In this document: one piece after another, positions 48,932-59,219 of the stretch
Layout: the number at the start of each line of letters is the position of its first letter
How positions within the stretch are numbered: position 1 is the stretch's first letter
Position numbers and translations under genes: made by a program
The notes under the pieces: model-generated
Told to the model about the DNA's origin: nothing
The model's database searches: none
What the model saw: only the letters and a program-made list of their open reading frames with translations
Assembly: GCF_029168945.1 (NCBI RefSeq)
Contig: NC_083608.1
Span: 17,254,136 to 17,318,135, forward strand
From: Cannabis sativa
Lineage: Eukaryota; Streptophyta; Magnoliopsida; Rosales; Cannabaceae
Direction of reading: 5' to 3'
DNA length: 64,000 nt

Positions 48932-50072
48932 ATATCTCTTGTTCATATTTTTGTACAATATTGTTATGTGATTCTTCTCTAGCTTTTAATCTTCTTTCAT
49001 TATATTTTGACAAATCATGTTTATGCTTTTGGATTATAATTAGTTAGGATCTCATTCTTATCATACTTTGTGATGTTGTGTTAAAAGATTCATGTTACTC
49101 TTTATTTGTGTCTAAGATTAAATAATGTTCTTATACAGAGTTGAGCAATTTTTGTTTCAGTCTTGTCAGGCCCCTTGCTGGAATAGAGCTACCCATACGG
49201 AGGTGTGAAAGCCATCTTTTGAGTAAGCTGGAACATTGTAATTAGCAACTATGATGAGGATGTACTACCATAGAAAAGGGCTACCTTCAGTATGGTGTGA
49301 TAGCATCCAGTTGCGGGATCAAATTGAAAAAGGCGAAAATGAAAAATCTTGCCAAGGACAATGATCCTATTTTCACTGCACACACTTATGTCTGACAAGT
49401 GTGTTCAAATTTGTAAGTCTCCTCTATTAAATTAAATTGATAATCCTGGTTCACATTTTTTTGTAACATGCATATCTTTTTCCTCAACATCAATTAAGTA
49501 TGATTTGTTCCTGAGATACTAATTAGTTATTTTCCTTAAAAGCATAACATGTATTTTATTTTGTCAATTTCCAATGATATTTGATTACATTGCTTGTTTA
49601 GAATCTCATATATTTATTGTACACATTATTTTCGGTTTTGTTTTAAAATAAAAAAAAAAAAGGAGGAGTGTGACTTGTTTCATGGGCTAAGGAAATTTTA
49701 TGCTTAAATGGTAAGTATCAACATTTATTCTTCCTTGATTTATTTTGATATGTTTCCAATTAAAGATTAATCTTTATATGGTAATGTGTCTTTATTCTTG
49801 AAAGATTGATTTATTTTTGGAAATATTGTTGGTAATTCTAGTTTCCTTTTATTTGAAAAAAAAAAAGAGGAAAGGAGTTGAGGAGTGGGCGGTTTCCTTT
49901 TATGTGTTCATGGGCTGGCGGTTTCCATTTAAATTTTCAAAATTGGTTTCCTTTTTCTTGTCTTTCTTCCAAGTTTATATAAACCAATCTTTGTCATTTA
50001 ACTCACCACCTACCCGAACATATTCTCTTGTTCCTTGTGCTGTTTCTGTTCATCTTCTCCTTCAGATCCAAA
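48932..50072 (+). other. Sirevirus spacer between pol and the envelope-like ORF
   Basis: About 1.1 kb, AT-rich with short purine runs such as AAAAAGGAGGAGTGTG near 49658 and AAAAAGAGGAAAGGAG near 49860. Stops are frequent in all frames. It would lie between pol and the extra ORF, where Sireviruses are thought to splice or reinitiate. Confidence 0.6.
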
Positions 50073-51575
50073 ATGGTGAGAATCAAGAATCTAGGGCATA
50101 CTAAAAAGTTGGAAGAAACAATTACAACTCCGTCCAATGCTCCCCCTGCTGCTTCAGTTCATCCTCCTGCTGTTGCAAAGCCTGGAGATTCATCGCTTCC
50201 CCAGCGTGAATCTCAAACCGAGAAGCCAAAACGTCCACCCAAGCAAGTTGCTCGCAAATCGGTAAGACCACTTCGAACCTGGACTTCTTCATCTGAATCT
50301 TCGAAGGAATCTCCTCCTCCGTTGGCAGTTCCCCCACCTGCTGCATCAATTCCTGCCTCCACTCCAACAGGCCCTTCTACTCGAACTCGAGCCCAGCAAG
50401 CCTCTGCTGAGAAGGAACTTCGAGCTTCTCAAAGTCGTGATAAGGCAGTCCCTCCAGCCAAGAAGAAACTCAAGACCAATCCTCCCTCGACTTCTTCAAG
50501 TTCCAGTTCAGAAGAAGAAGATCCTTTGGAAGTCTCTTCAGACAAATCAGTGTCTCTTCATTCAGAGAAAGACAGTGAGGACACAGAACTCGAGCCTGAG
50601 CCTCCTCGATCAAAATCTGCTTCTGCAGCAAAGGCTTCTGCTGCTGCCAAAGGCAAGCAGCCTATGGAAGAGCCTTCCTCTGGTAATGTTCCTTCATCTC
50701 TTTCTGACTGCCCTCGATTTTATTATCGTGATAATGAACGTGACTGGAATTTATATGCAAACCGTAAGTTTGAAAGTGAGAGGAACTATGATTTGCATGC
50801 TCATAGGGTTTATGGGATTGTAAAGTTTATTCAATTTCATCAATGGGAAAACACACTCACTGGTTTCATTGGATTCATTTCAAACATTGTTAAGGATTTC
50901 TATGCTAATCTCACTGATGATTTTCTTGATGAGAATTCTCGACTATATCGAAGAGTTTATGTTAGGGGTCATTGGTTCTCTTTTTCTGTAAAGGATATTG
51001 CTCAAGCTTTGCAATTGCCCGAGAATGTCTCCAATGCAGTGATGTCCATGGATCGTGAGTTGATGCTCTCTGAACTCACGGGTGCTCGTTCAGAATTGAA
51101 ACCAGGGGAGAGTCTTCGAATCACTCAACTCACTTTTGCTCATGCATCTCTTATGCGGTTTGCTCTAAGCAATTGGGTTCCTAACTCCAACAAGACCGTA
51201 GTGTCTAAAGATGTGGCATCACTCTTATACCGCATCACTTCTGGAACTTCAATTGATTTGGCCTCACACATTCTGAATCAGATTGTCTCCTTCCGAATAG
51301 GTAAAAAGCCAACCTTTAAACTTGTATTTCCAAATCTAATATATAAGGTTTTATCTTCTCAGAAGAATGTGGCCCAATCACATGAAACACTTGAGCCTCC
51401 TATCAGTGGACCTACATTCCAACCCTCGGAATACTTTGATGGTGTGTTTCAAAAACGGCCAAAGGCTGGAGCTGCTGCTGCTGCAAGTTCAAGTTCTGCT
51501 GCAGCAGAACTCCTTGAAGTCAAGTCAGAAGTTCAAAATGTGAACAATCGACTTGCAGCAATGGAAGAAGTTTAG
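50073..51575 (+). CDS. Sirevirus envelope-like protein (putative plant transposon protein)
   Basis: 500 codons from ATG 50073 (MVRIKNLGHTKKLEE). Using the upstream in-frame ATG at 50028 would add 15 residues, mostly hydrophobic (MFLVLFLFIFSF). Residues 1-210 are Pro/Ser/Lys-rich and acidic, probably disordered. Residues about 215-400 form the domain seen in extra ORFs of Sireviruses, with NIVKDFYANLTD and VYVRGHWFSFSVKDIAQALQL. The C-terminus is Ala-rich with a short coiled coil (ELLEVKSEVQNVNNRLAAME). It follows pol and precedes the purine tract and 3' LTR, the Sirevirus layout. Unlike gag and pol it has no stop or frameshift. No clear fusion peptide or C-terminal membrane anchor is visible, so an actual envelope role is unproven. 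Confidence 0.8.
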   Translation: MVRIKNLGHTKKLEETITTPSNAPPAASVHPPAVAKPGDSSLPQRESQTEKPKRPPKQVARKSVRPLRTWTSSSESSKESPPPLAVPPPAASIPASTPTGPSTRTRAQQASAEKELRASQSRDKAVPPAKKKLKTNPPSTSSSSSSEEEDPLEVSSDKSVSLHSEKDSEDTELEPEPPRSKSASAAKASAAAKGKQPMEEPSSGNVPSSLSDCPRFYYRDNERDWNLYANRKFESERNYDLHAHRVYGIVKFIQFHQWENTLTGFIGFISNIVKDFYANLTDDFLDENSRLYRRVYVRGHWFSFSVKDIAQALQLPENVSNAVMSMDRELMLSELTGARSELKPGESLRITQLTFAHASLMRFALSNWVPNSNKTVVSKDVASLLYRITSGTSIDLASHILNQIVSFRIGKKPTFKLVFPNLIYKVLSSQKNVAQSHETLEPPISGPTFQPSEYFDGVFQKRPKAGAAAAASSSSAAAELLEVKSEVQNVNNRLAAMEEV

Positions 51576-51939
51576 TATGAGATGTCCAAGCATTTGACTT
51601 CTTTGGTTAAACTCTACCGAGACTAAGTTGTTGTGTTTTTCTTTGCTTTTGATTAAACTTATCTCTATTTTTCTTTCTTTGTTTTCTTTGGCACTCCGAT
51701 AAACAAAAAGGGGGAGAGATATTTATTTTTTGCCATACTCTGGACCCTTTTTCCAGGGGGAGTTGTGGTTGATTAGTACTTGTGAACATATCTTTTAAAG
51801 TTAGCTTGTTTTTGGTTTCTTTGTGATATTCGATTGTGTTACTCAGGGGGAGTAGTTTCTTTTGCTCTTGCTAACTTTGACTTGCAGGTACTTTTTGTTA
51901 AAAATTATTTTGCTAATCTAAAGTGCCAAAGGGAGAGAT
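51576..51939 (+). promoter_or_regulatory. Multiple polypurine tracts before the Sirevirus 3' LTR
   Basis: AAAAAGGGGGAGAGA (51705-51719), CCAGGGGGAG (51753-51762), CAGGGGGAG (51844-51852) and GCCAAAGGGAGAGAT ending at 51939 against the LTR. The last is the position used to prime plus-strand DNA; the repeated upstream versions are typical of Sireviruses. Confidence 0.75.
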
Positions 51940-53120
51940 TGTAAAGTTCTTTTTTGGCAAGTTAGTTGACAAAATAATTTTTCCTTTTATGGTAAGATTG
52001 GTGTGCATTCATTTTTCGATTTCTTGCCTTATAAATTCGGATTGTAGTTGCTCTTTTCCTTGTTAGGAAAGTTGCACTTTCAGCTGAACTTTCCTTTGTT
52101 GAAAACTTCTTAAAAGAGAAGAAATTCTCTTTTGGAAAGTTGTCTTTTTTAGGGAAACTTTGATTATTGCCTTTTCCTTTTTGATTTTGATTGTATCTTG
52201 ATACAATCAGAATATCTAATCTATTTTTGGCAGGAATCAACCATTTATAGAAGATCGGACCCGATTTTAGCAAGTTTTCCGATTCTGGTGTTATCTGCTG
52301 CGTCAGCCTCTAATTCTGATGTAGCAGATCGTGTTTTCTTAGGAAAGTTTTTGTACAGCTGTAGATTCGAACTTGTGGTTGCCTCTTTGGTTTCTATGAT
52401 CTATGAATAGAGCCTAGAGAGCAACCATTCGAATTAACTCTTCCATTAATCATTTTTTGCATTTATCTTTTTGAGAGAAGAGTGTTTCTTTGTTTTGTGA
52501 GAGCCTAGTTGTTCATCTAGGTTCTAGTTGTTTATTTCTATTCTTACTCTATCTTAGAGGTTGTGAAGAACTACTTGACTGAACAAGAGATTGGTCTTCG
52601 GGAGAAGACTTGATAAAGCCTTACTTCGGGAGAAAGTAAGCACTTGGTCTTTGGGAGAAGACTTGATAAAGCCTTACTTCGGGAGGAAGTAAGCACTTGG
52701 TCTTCGAAAGAAGACTTATTGAAGCCTTACTTCGGGAGGAAGTAAGCACTCACACTTCAAAGACGAAGGGAGTTCGGGCTTGAAGGTGTTTCAAGAAGTC
52801 AGATTCATAAAGTGGATTACAAAGGATTGCGGCAATACTTTAGAGGGAGTCTAAACTTGTTTAAGTCAATTGTCTTTGTAATTTTGATACTTTATTAATT
52901 GATTTCATTCTCTGGGCGTGGCCCCGTGGACTAGGAGTGTTCGTGAGAACACTGATACCACGTATAAATCTCTTGTGTCAAGTTATTTATTTTTCTGCAA
53001 ATATTTTATATTCTGCCTGTTCTGTTTTGTTGTAGCAGAATTATTTTCCGCGTCTGCAAACGCTTCCAGTTTTTATATTTTCTTATATACAACTGACATT
53101 TGCAAAAACACGGTTTTTCA
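51940..53120 (+). repeat. Sirevirus 3' LTR (complete)
   Basis: 1181 bp from TGTAAAG to TTTTTCA, followed by duplication CATTT (53121-53125). The TATA box present in the 5' copy reads TATGAATA here (52402-52409). The three-unit hairpin array lies at 52593-52751. Confidence 0.92.
52593..52751 (+). repeat. Three 53-bp hairpin units (3' LTR)
   Basis: Counterpart of 33272-33430. One loop-stem has changed (CTTCGAAAGAAG in unit 3, CTTTGGGAG in unit 2), so stems here are slightly weaker than in the 5' copy. Confidence 0.8.
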
Positions 53121-53125
53121 CATTT

Positions 53126-53832
53126 CATGACCTAGATAGGCAATACGCTCCATGATGTACCATCCAACTTAAGACCAACAAAGCTGTCCTGCCCTAAAGC
53201 TTTTTAAAAGAATCCAAAGTTTTGTATTGGAGAAACTAGTGGGGCAAGATAAATTTGGGAGAAAAGAAAAGAACACATTCTCCCCCATTTCTATATGAAA
53301 TGTCATCCTCTTTCTTAACTTATTTTTCTTTTGTAATTTCTTTCCTAACTTATTTTATTTTAGTTTAATATTATTAATTAAAAAATAAAAAGACAAATAC
53401 ATCCTTAAAAAGCAATAAATAATAAATAATTACATCTCAATTTAATCAAATTAAAGCATTTTTCGAATATGTAAATAAAATAAATTAATTCTAACTTCCT
53501 TTTCGGTCAATTTAGTGAACCACATTTTTGTTTGGATCACAATTTAATAAACGTGTATTTTCAGTGCACAAAGGGTAAAATTAAGCTATGCAGCTTTCCT
53601 TTTGTTACTTGAGTGAACATAAAACCAATACCTTTGCCACATTAGCAGATTGTGTTGACCTTAAAAGGTTTAGTTAGTATACTTTGTCCTAACTCTTGAG
53701 CTAAACACATGTTAGTGTTAGTCAAGGAGGGGTGTTATTTGAAATCACATTTTACATTTTTCTTTCAATTCAATACAAGGTTTGCATAATTGTGGTTATT
53801 AATCTTGTTTATTTACACATTTTTGGCCATTA
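53126..53832. other. Intergenic DNA downstream of the ILR1-like gene
   Basis: The first 50 bases continue the older repeat interrupted by the Sirevirus. The remainder is AT-rich with no gene and should hold the 3' UTR of the minus-strand hydrolase. Confidence 0.45.
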
Positions 53833-56800
53833 TTACTCTTTAGCTAAACACATATATGTTTCATTCCTAGAAGCATGTTTATCCAAGTACGAGATTGATG
53901 CTGCAGCATTCAGTGCTGCTCCTATTGAAAGAGCCTTCTCATCAACAAAAAAGTAAGGAGAATGCAAGTACTTATCAGATTTTAAGCACTTATTCCCTAT
54001 CCCAATCACAAAAAATGCAGCAGACATTCTTTGTGAGAAGAAACTAAAATCTTCAGATCCCATATTCAAGGGAAAAACATGTACATTATCTTCCCCAACA
54101 AGTGCTTCTCCAACTTGTTTCACATGTTCATACAATCCTTCGTCGTTAACCATCACCGGATGATGAGGCACCGATTGATCTTCCATGAAGTCCATCACGG
54201 CCGTACAGTGATGCATCAATGCTTCTTGCTCTGTAATCTGCATGGGGATGATCGTAAAATTGTCAATGCATTTAATTTAATGGTTTTATAGAAAAATAAT
54301 GATTTATACAATGTATGAGTTCATCCATGTTGTACCTCTTTGATCCTTTTTTGGAGGAACAAGAGACCTTCAGGGCTCAAGCTTCTAAAAGTTCCTCCAA
54401 ATGTTACAGACTCTGGGATCACATTTCTTGCTTCTCCTCCCTTTATGAATCCGACTGTCACAACCTGTATATGATTCAATATAATGGATTTAAACGTGTG
54501 AGTTTTAGATGAAAATTATTGGAAAGTTTTGTTTTTCTAAATAGTTTTAGTATTAGAGTTAGTCTCACATTGCTAATGTGTGTATGAATAAATTGTCATA
54601 TATAACATTGTGGTGAATCCTCACCCTCAAAACAGGTTATTACAGCAGTAACAATGTCCAAAAAACCCAATTCAAAACAAAAACCAATTATAAAACTAAA
54701 ACTTGAATTAAGAGTGATACTCCATTTTACATCCTTCCACACACACTCACTGTGATCTTGGACTCTCTCACAGATTAAGTGAGTTTAATCCCAACAAACA
54801 TAAATAAGCTACTTCTCCTATAGCCAATTGGTTTCGAGATGAAACCCTTTGCATCTTATCCCAAATTCTAACATCTAGTGATAATTGTTTAGAAGCAAGT
54901 GGTGGGTTATTTTTAATAATCAGCTCACAAATTAAGACAATTATATTTGAGCTAAATAAGTCAAATTAAATGAGCTCAATTAATACCTTATACCGATATG
55001 AGCTTAACACTACAGGGTTTGGTCGCTAAAGTTAATCTCTAACCACACTTTTTCTCCATTCCCATCAATTGAGGGAGAAAGGATAAAGAAAAGATTAGTT
55101 TGTGGAAGATAGGATAATCCCTTCTCATATTAAACATCATAAAATCAGATAAATTCTCTATCTTATAGTAATTTAAGATTTCATGTATGTATTTAGAACT
55201 AGTCCTATCACCAAGTTGCAATTGAAATGTTTAGAAGCTATATCAAGCAAAAGCAATAATAATGATATATAGAGCTCAAGTGCTGAAACAAATTAACATG
55301 AAATAAAATTCTAAAAATAAGAAAAGGAACACTAAAAACATTACATTGCCTTCAAGCGGATTGGTTTCGCGAGATACAATTTGTTGGAGAGAAAGAATTG
55401 CAGAGGCCGCTACAATAATGGGGTCTCTGGTGTGATGAGGAGTAGATCCATGACCACCCAATCCTTGTATAGTGGCTGAGAACTGACCTGCACCAGCAAG
55501 GATTGGACCAGGCCTTGATGCTATGGCACCAGATGGTAGTGATGGAAAAACATGTATACTCAAAATGGCATCAATGTTATCCAAAATACTGTCTTTTAAC
55601 ATGTGGTAAGCACCAGCATAACCTTCTTCTCCTGGCTGAAAAACTAGCTTTACTGTTCCCTGATGATATGTTATAGGAATTAAATAAGTAAATAAGAGTA
55701 GTAGTTAAGACATTATAATTGGACATAAATATAGTTTTTATATTTACCTTTAGGGAATGTTTTCTTGCTTGGAGTAACTTTGCTGCTCCAAGTAGCATAG
55801 CTACATGAGTATCATGACCACATGCATGCATTTTTCCATCAATCTTGCTCTTGTAATCCCAATCTACCAATTCCTGCCAAACAAAATGAACTTCAAATTT
55901 TATAGACAATTTTTTTTGGAAATGTGACTATTATGGAGTAATCTTCAAAATTCTTATGTATATTTAGGAGGCAATCATAGTAGGGTGTTAATTTCTCCCA
56001 ATTGATAGGAACATCTATAATTTTGGTATTTTAAGAAGTTAATTTTTTTATATGATGATTTACATTACAGTTATAGTATGTTTGTTATTGATTTTTTGAA
56101 ATTTTTTAAATAATTTATGATACTAAAAAATAAATATAGGTAAAACTAAATGTTTAAATCGCGTTTTTAACATTGCAAATATTTTAATTTTTTTTTTTAA
56201 AAAAAATTAATTACATTGTATATAGTCATATAAAAAAAAATTTAAATTGAATTATAGGATCTTATTGGCATAATAAGAAACTAAAACATTATTTTTTAAG
56301 ATAATATTTATTTTTATAATTTTTAAAGTATAAGTTTGAAAAAATATAATTTTTCTCAAAATAATAATTTTATTGGAAAAATTTAGGAAAAAGTTAAAAA
56401 AATATATATATAAAAAAACAACATAAGCTAACTGGTTACTCCTTTATGATAATTGGTTACCCTTCTGGTTACCATAAGGGTACTGGTTACTTTTACATGA
56501 TTTTCTCATATTTTTTCAATTTTTTTTTTATTAATTTGCCATAAAATAATCTTTTTTTTTTAAAAAAAACTATATTTTTATTAAAAAAAATTATAAAAAC
56601 TCATAAAATTTATAATTTCGTCAATTTTTTACCTAGAGAAATAAAAGTTTAACTTTGGGAAAGCATAACTATTTTATTTTTTCTAATTCTGGAAGTTCAT
56701 ATTGACATTATTATAAATTAGTTGGCTGAAGGTATTTTTAAAATAATTTTAGACTCTTGTAAAAATCAATTTTCATAATCCAATTGGAAATGAAATCACA

Positions 56801-57256
56801 TGGCAACCTTTTGCAATAAAACATGAATATATAAATTTGTATATGATTTTCAGAAACCTGTAAAGGGAGAGCATCCATGTCAGCTCTGAGACCAAAAACT
56901 GGTTTAGAACCAGAACCAATATAGGCAACCACTCCAGTCTTGGCAACAGGCCATTTATACTCAATCCCCATTGACTCAAGCTCAGTCCTTATGAGTTGAC
57001 TCGTCCTCTCCTCCTCAAAACCCAGTTCAGGGTACTTGTGAATTTGCCTCCTTATCTTTATCATCCATTCAAAGAACTCCGCCTCCTTCGCCGATTCCAG
57101 CAACTCCCCACTCAGAAACTCCAGCTGATGATGATGATCATGATGATGATCTTCCCCATTAGTAGTAGATTGGTACAACAAAACTGACAATACTAAGCAA
57201 AGTAAAAGAGTACCCATTAGATTCAACAATAATATGAACTTTGGTGGAGAACCCAA
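53833..57256 (-). CDS. IAA-amino acid hydrolase ILR1-like (M20 metallopeptidase)
   Basis: Amidohydrolase of the family that frees indole-3-acetic acid, or jasmonate, from amino acid conjugates, usually in the ER. Five exons on the minus strand: 57256-56858, 55873-55748, 55659-55345, 54464-54336, 54237-53833; GT/AG introns, 457 residues, no break. An N-terminal hydrophobic segment (about 7-28) should be a signal peptide. It is followed by an unusual His run, HHHDHHH. Metal ligands are in place: Cys151 and His153 in HACGHDTH, Glu186-Glu187 in FQPGEEG, His211 in SIHVFP and His415 in [15 protein letters not shown] marks the dimerisation domain. The C-terminus (ETYMCLAKE) has no KDEL-type retrieval signal, which many relatives have. 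Whether the substrate is an IAA, jasmonate or other conjugate cannot be told. Confidence 0.93.
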
Positions 57257-57955
57257 ATGAGAGACTCTTTCTGTCTTATAATGCTTACACCAATGATCAA
57301 ACCAAATCTTTTGAACTTGGACACTTGTTTAAAAAAGTTCTGATTTTTTTCTTTTTTGAGGCAAAAATAGGATAGTTCAGATTTTTTATTTTCTTTTCTT
57401 TTTTGGGGTGATATGAAAAGTGGGATTCTGCAGTGCCCAAATGTGATTTTGGTGATGATTTTGTGTAAGTGTAAACACAAAATATAACGATTAACTTTTG
57501 AGAATAATATTAACTTTTGTGTTTTCAGTTATAGCAGTGATTGACATTATTATCAAATTGATGAGTCATCATTACCAAAATCTAATTTTAAATGACAATT
57601 TCCCCTTTGCACTACAGAATCACAGAGCTAGAGCTATCAAAACTAGAATATTGCTACATTTACTAGCTACCAAGCTTGGTAGCATGTTTGTATAAAGAAA
57701 TATTAAGACTATATATATCTCCTATTCATTATTCTAATAAACTAAGAGCACTCACAAAAATTCTAATTTAAAAGACTTCATACAAATTTTACATTTTTTA
57801 TTCTATTTTTTGAAATACCTCACAAAAATTTACTTTTTTTTTATTTAGAAAAATTGCGGCATAAGTCTCCAAAAACTTCAATTTGATGCAGATAAGTCCC
57901 TAACCTCAAAAATTGGAGATAATAATCTCCAAATTCACTATTTAGTATGTCTTTT
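57257..57955. promoter_or_regulatory. Upstream region of the ILR1-like gene
   Basis: About 700 bp of AT-rich sequence before the minus-strand start and up to a MITE. No convincing TATA or other known element was fixed. AGATAATAATCT at 57928-57939 is a small palindrome. Confidence 0.3.
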
Positions 57956-58370
57956 AGGGTGTGTTTGGAAGTAAATGTGTAATTACTAGGTAGGGTAATT
58001 ACTAGGATAGTAATTACACAGTTTAGTAATTACACTATATTTTAAAATGCAAGGTGTGTTTGGATATGAGGTGGTAATTACATATGAATTCCTAATATCT
58101 TGTTTGGCAAAATAGTTAGTAATTACATAGGAAAATAATATTTTTTAATAGCTAATGTTTAATATGGAAAGTTTTTAGTAAATACACAGTGTAATTACAT
58201 TCAATTCTCATGGGGGGCTATGAGAATTAGAGAGTGTAATTGGAACCCCTCAATTACTTCTAATTACAGAGTTATAGTGTAATTACATGGTCAGACAAAC
58301 ATGACAAATTGTGTAATTACCTCTAATTACACACAAATCCAATTACAATGTGACTTTCCAAACGCACCCT
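57956..58370. mobile_element. MITE with TAATTAC-rich interior (hAT-like)
   Basis: 415 bp opening AGGGTGTGTTTGGAAGT and closing ACTTTCCAAACGCACCCT, inverted ends with few mismatches. Flanks ATGTCTTTT and TAGTCTTTT give an imperfect 8-9 bp duplication. Inside are about eleven copies of TAATTAC or GTAATTAC in both directions. No coding capacity. Family by end sequence and duplication length only. Confidence 0.65.
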
Positions 58371-58719
58371 TAGTCTTTTTTTAACAAATCCATTTACTAA
58401 TTAAATGCGACGTGTTGACAAATTATTGGTCCAAATCATACTTTTCGTTTAAAATAATTTAAAATTAAAAAATAAAATAATTATATTTTTTTTTATAAAA
58501 TTTAATAAAAAAAATTAAAAACTTTATTCTTTTTTTTTTTATTTCATTTTCTTTTATTTTTTTTCTCTCTTGACTTTTCAACTCTCTGTCTCTCTACTTG
58601 TTCTTCTTCGACAGCCACAAACAATCCATGGTCATGGAAACCATGCTCAATTGACCACCATTTTTTTTTGCAAGCTATCTAATATATATTTATTATATTT
58701 TTATTATTTTTTTTTTGTG

Positions 58720-59219
58720 TGTTGAATTTGTTGTTAGACTTTTATTTGGGCTTACATTAAATTTTATTGGTTTTATTAAAACTTGGGTTGATTGGATAGT
58801 TCTTTGCTGAGTTAGCCCATGTTGTTGGTGATCAATTGTTAATAGGCTTAGCATCTGTGAGTAAAGTCTAGGTGAAGCAGAAGTGTGGGCTTTTCTAGTT
58901 GACTGAAGCCTTTGATGAGCAGGCCCAGCCCAACTAGGGTTTTGTAGCTAAGTCCCCTCCCTAACTCTATAAATACATATTGTCTCATCACAATTGTATA
59001 CCTTTTGATAATCAGAGAAAATAAGCGCTTCGATTTAGAGATCTAGGGAGGAAGACTTAGTTGATAGTATTGCACTATCAAATTGGAGTAACTGCTGTGG
59101 ATCAATCAGAGATAATTGCTATGGATCAATCAGGTACACATACCTAATTATTATATCTTATTATTGTGTTCTATGTTATATACAAATAGATCTTGGGTTA
59201 ATTGTTAATTTATACAACA
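58720..59219 (+). repeat. Copia 5' LTR
   Basis: 500 bp with TGTTG...CAACA ends. TATAAATA at 58968-58975 leaves about 250 bp of R-U5. Near its 3' end GGATCAATCAG occurs twice (59099 and 59123). Confidence 0.85.

Larger units (their letters stand above)
32617..53120 (+). mobile_element. Sirevirus-type Ty1/copia element, interrupted by nested insertions
   Basis: Outer element of the pile. The 5-bp duplication CATTT flanks it at 32612-32616 and 53121-53125, and the outer flanks rejoin to match the related repeat at 31.1 kb. Its 5' LTR (32617-33633) is cut by a gypsy insertion; its gag, pol and envelope-like ORFs are at 44066-51575, and its 3' LTR at 51940-53120. Sirevirus marks are the extra ORF after pol, several polypurine-tract-like strings before the 3' LTR, and a long gag. 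The 5' and 3' LTRs differ at about 17 of 1017 shared positions by eye. The primer site was lost in a deletion. Without the gypsy and solo LTR-A it would be about 10 kb. Confidence 0.9.

Noticed and set aside
56430..56500. Four GGTTAC motifs in intron 1 of the ILR1-like gene
   Set aside because: Short, irregularly spaced and within low-complexity DNA; no structure or known site supports a role.
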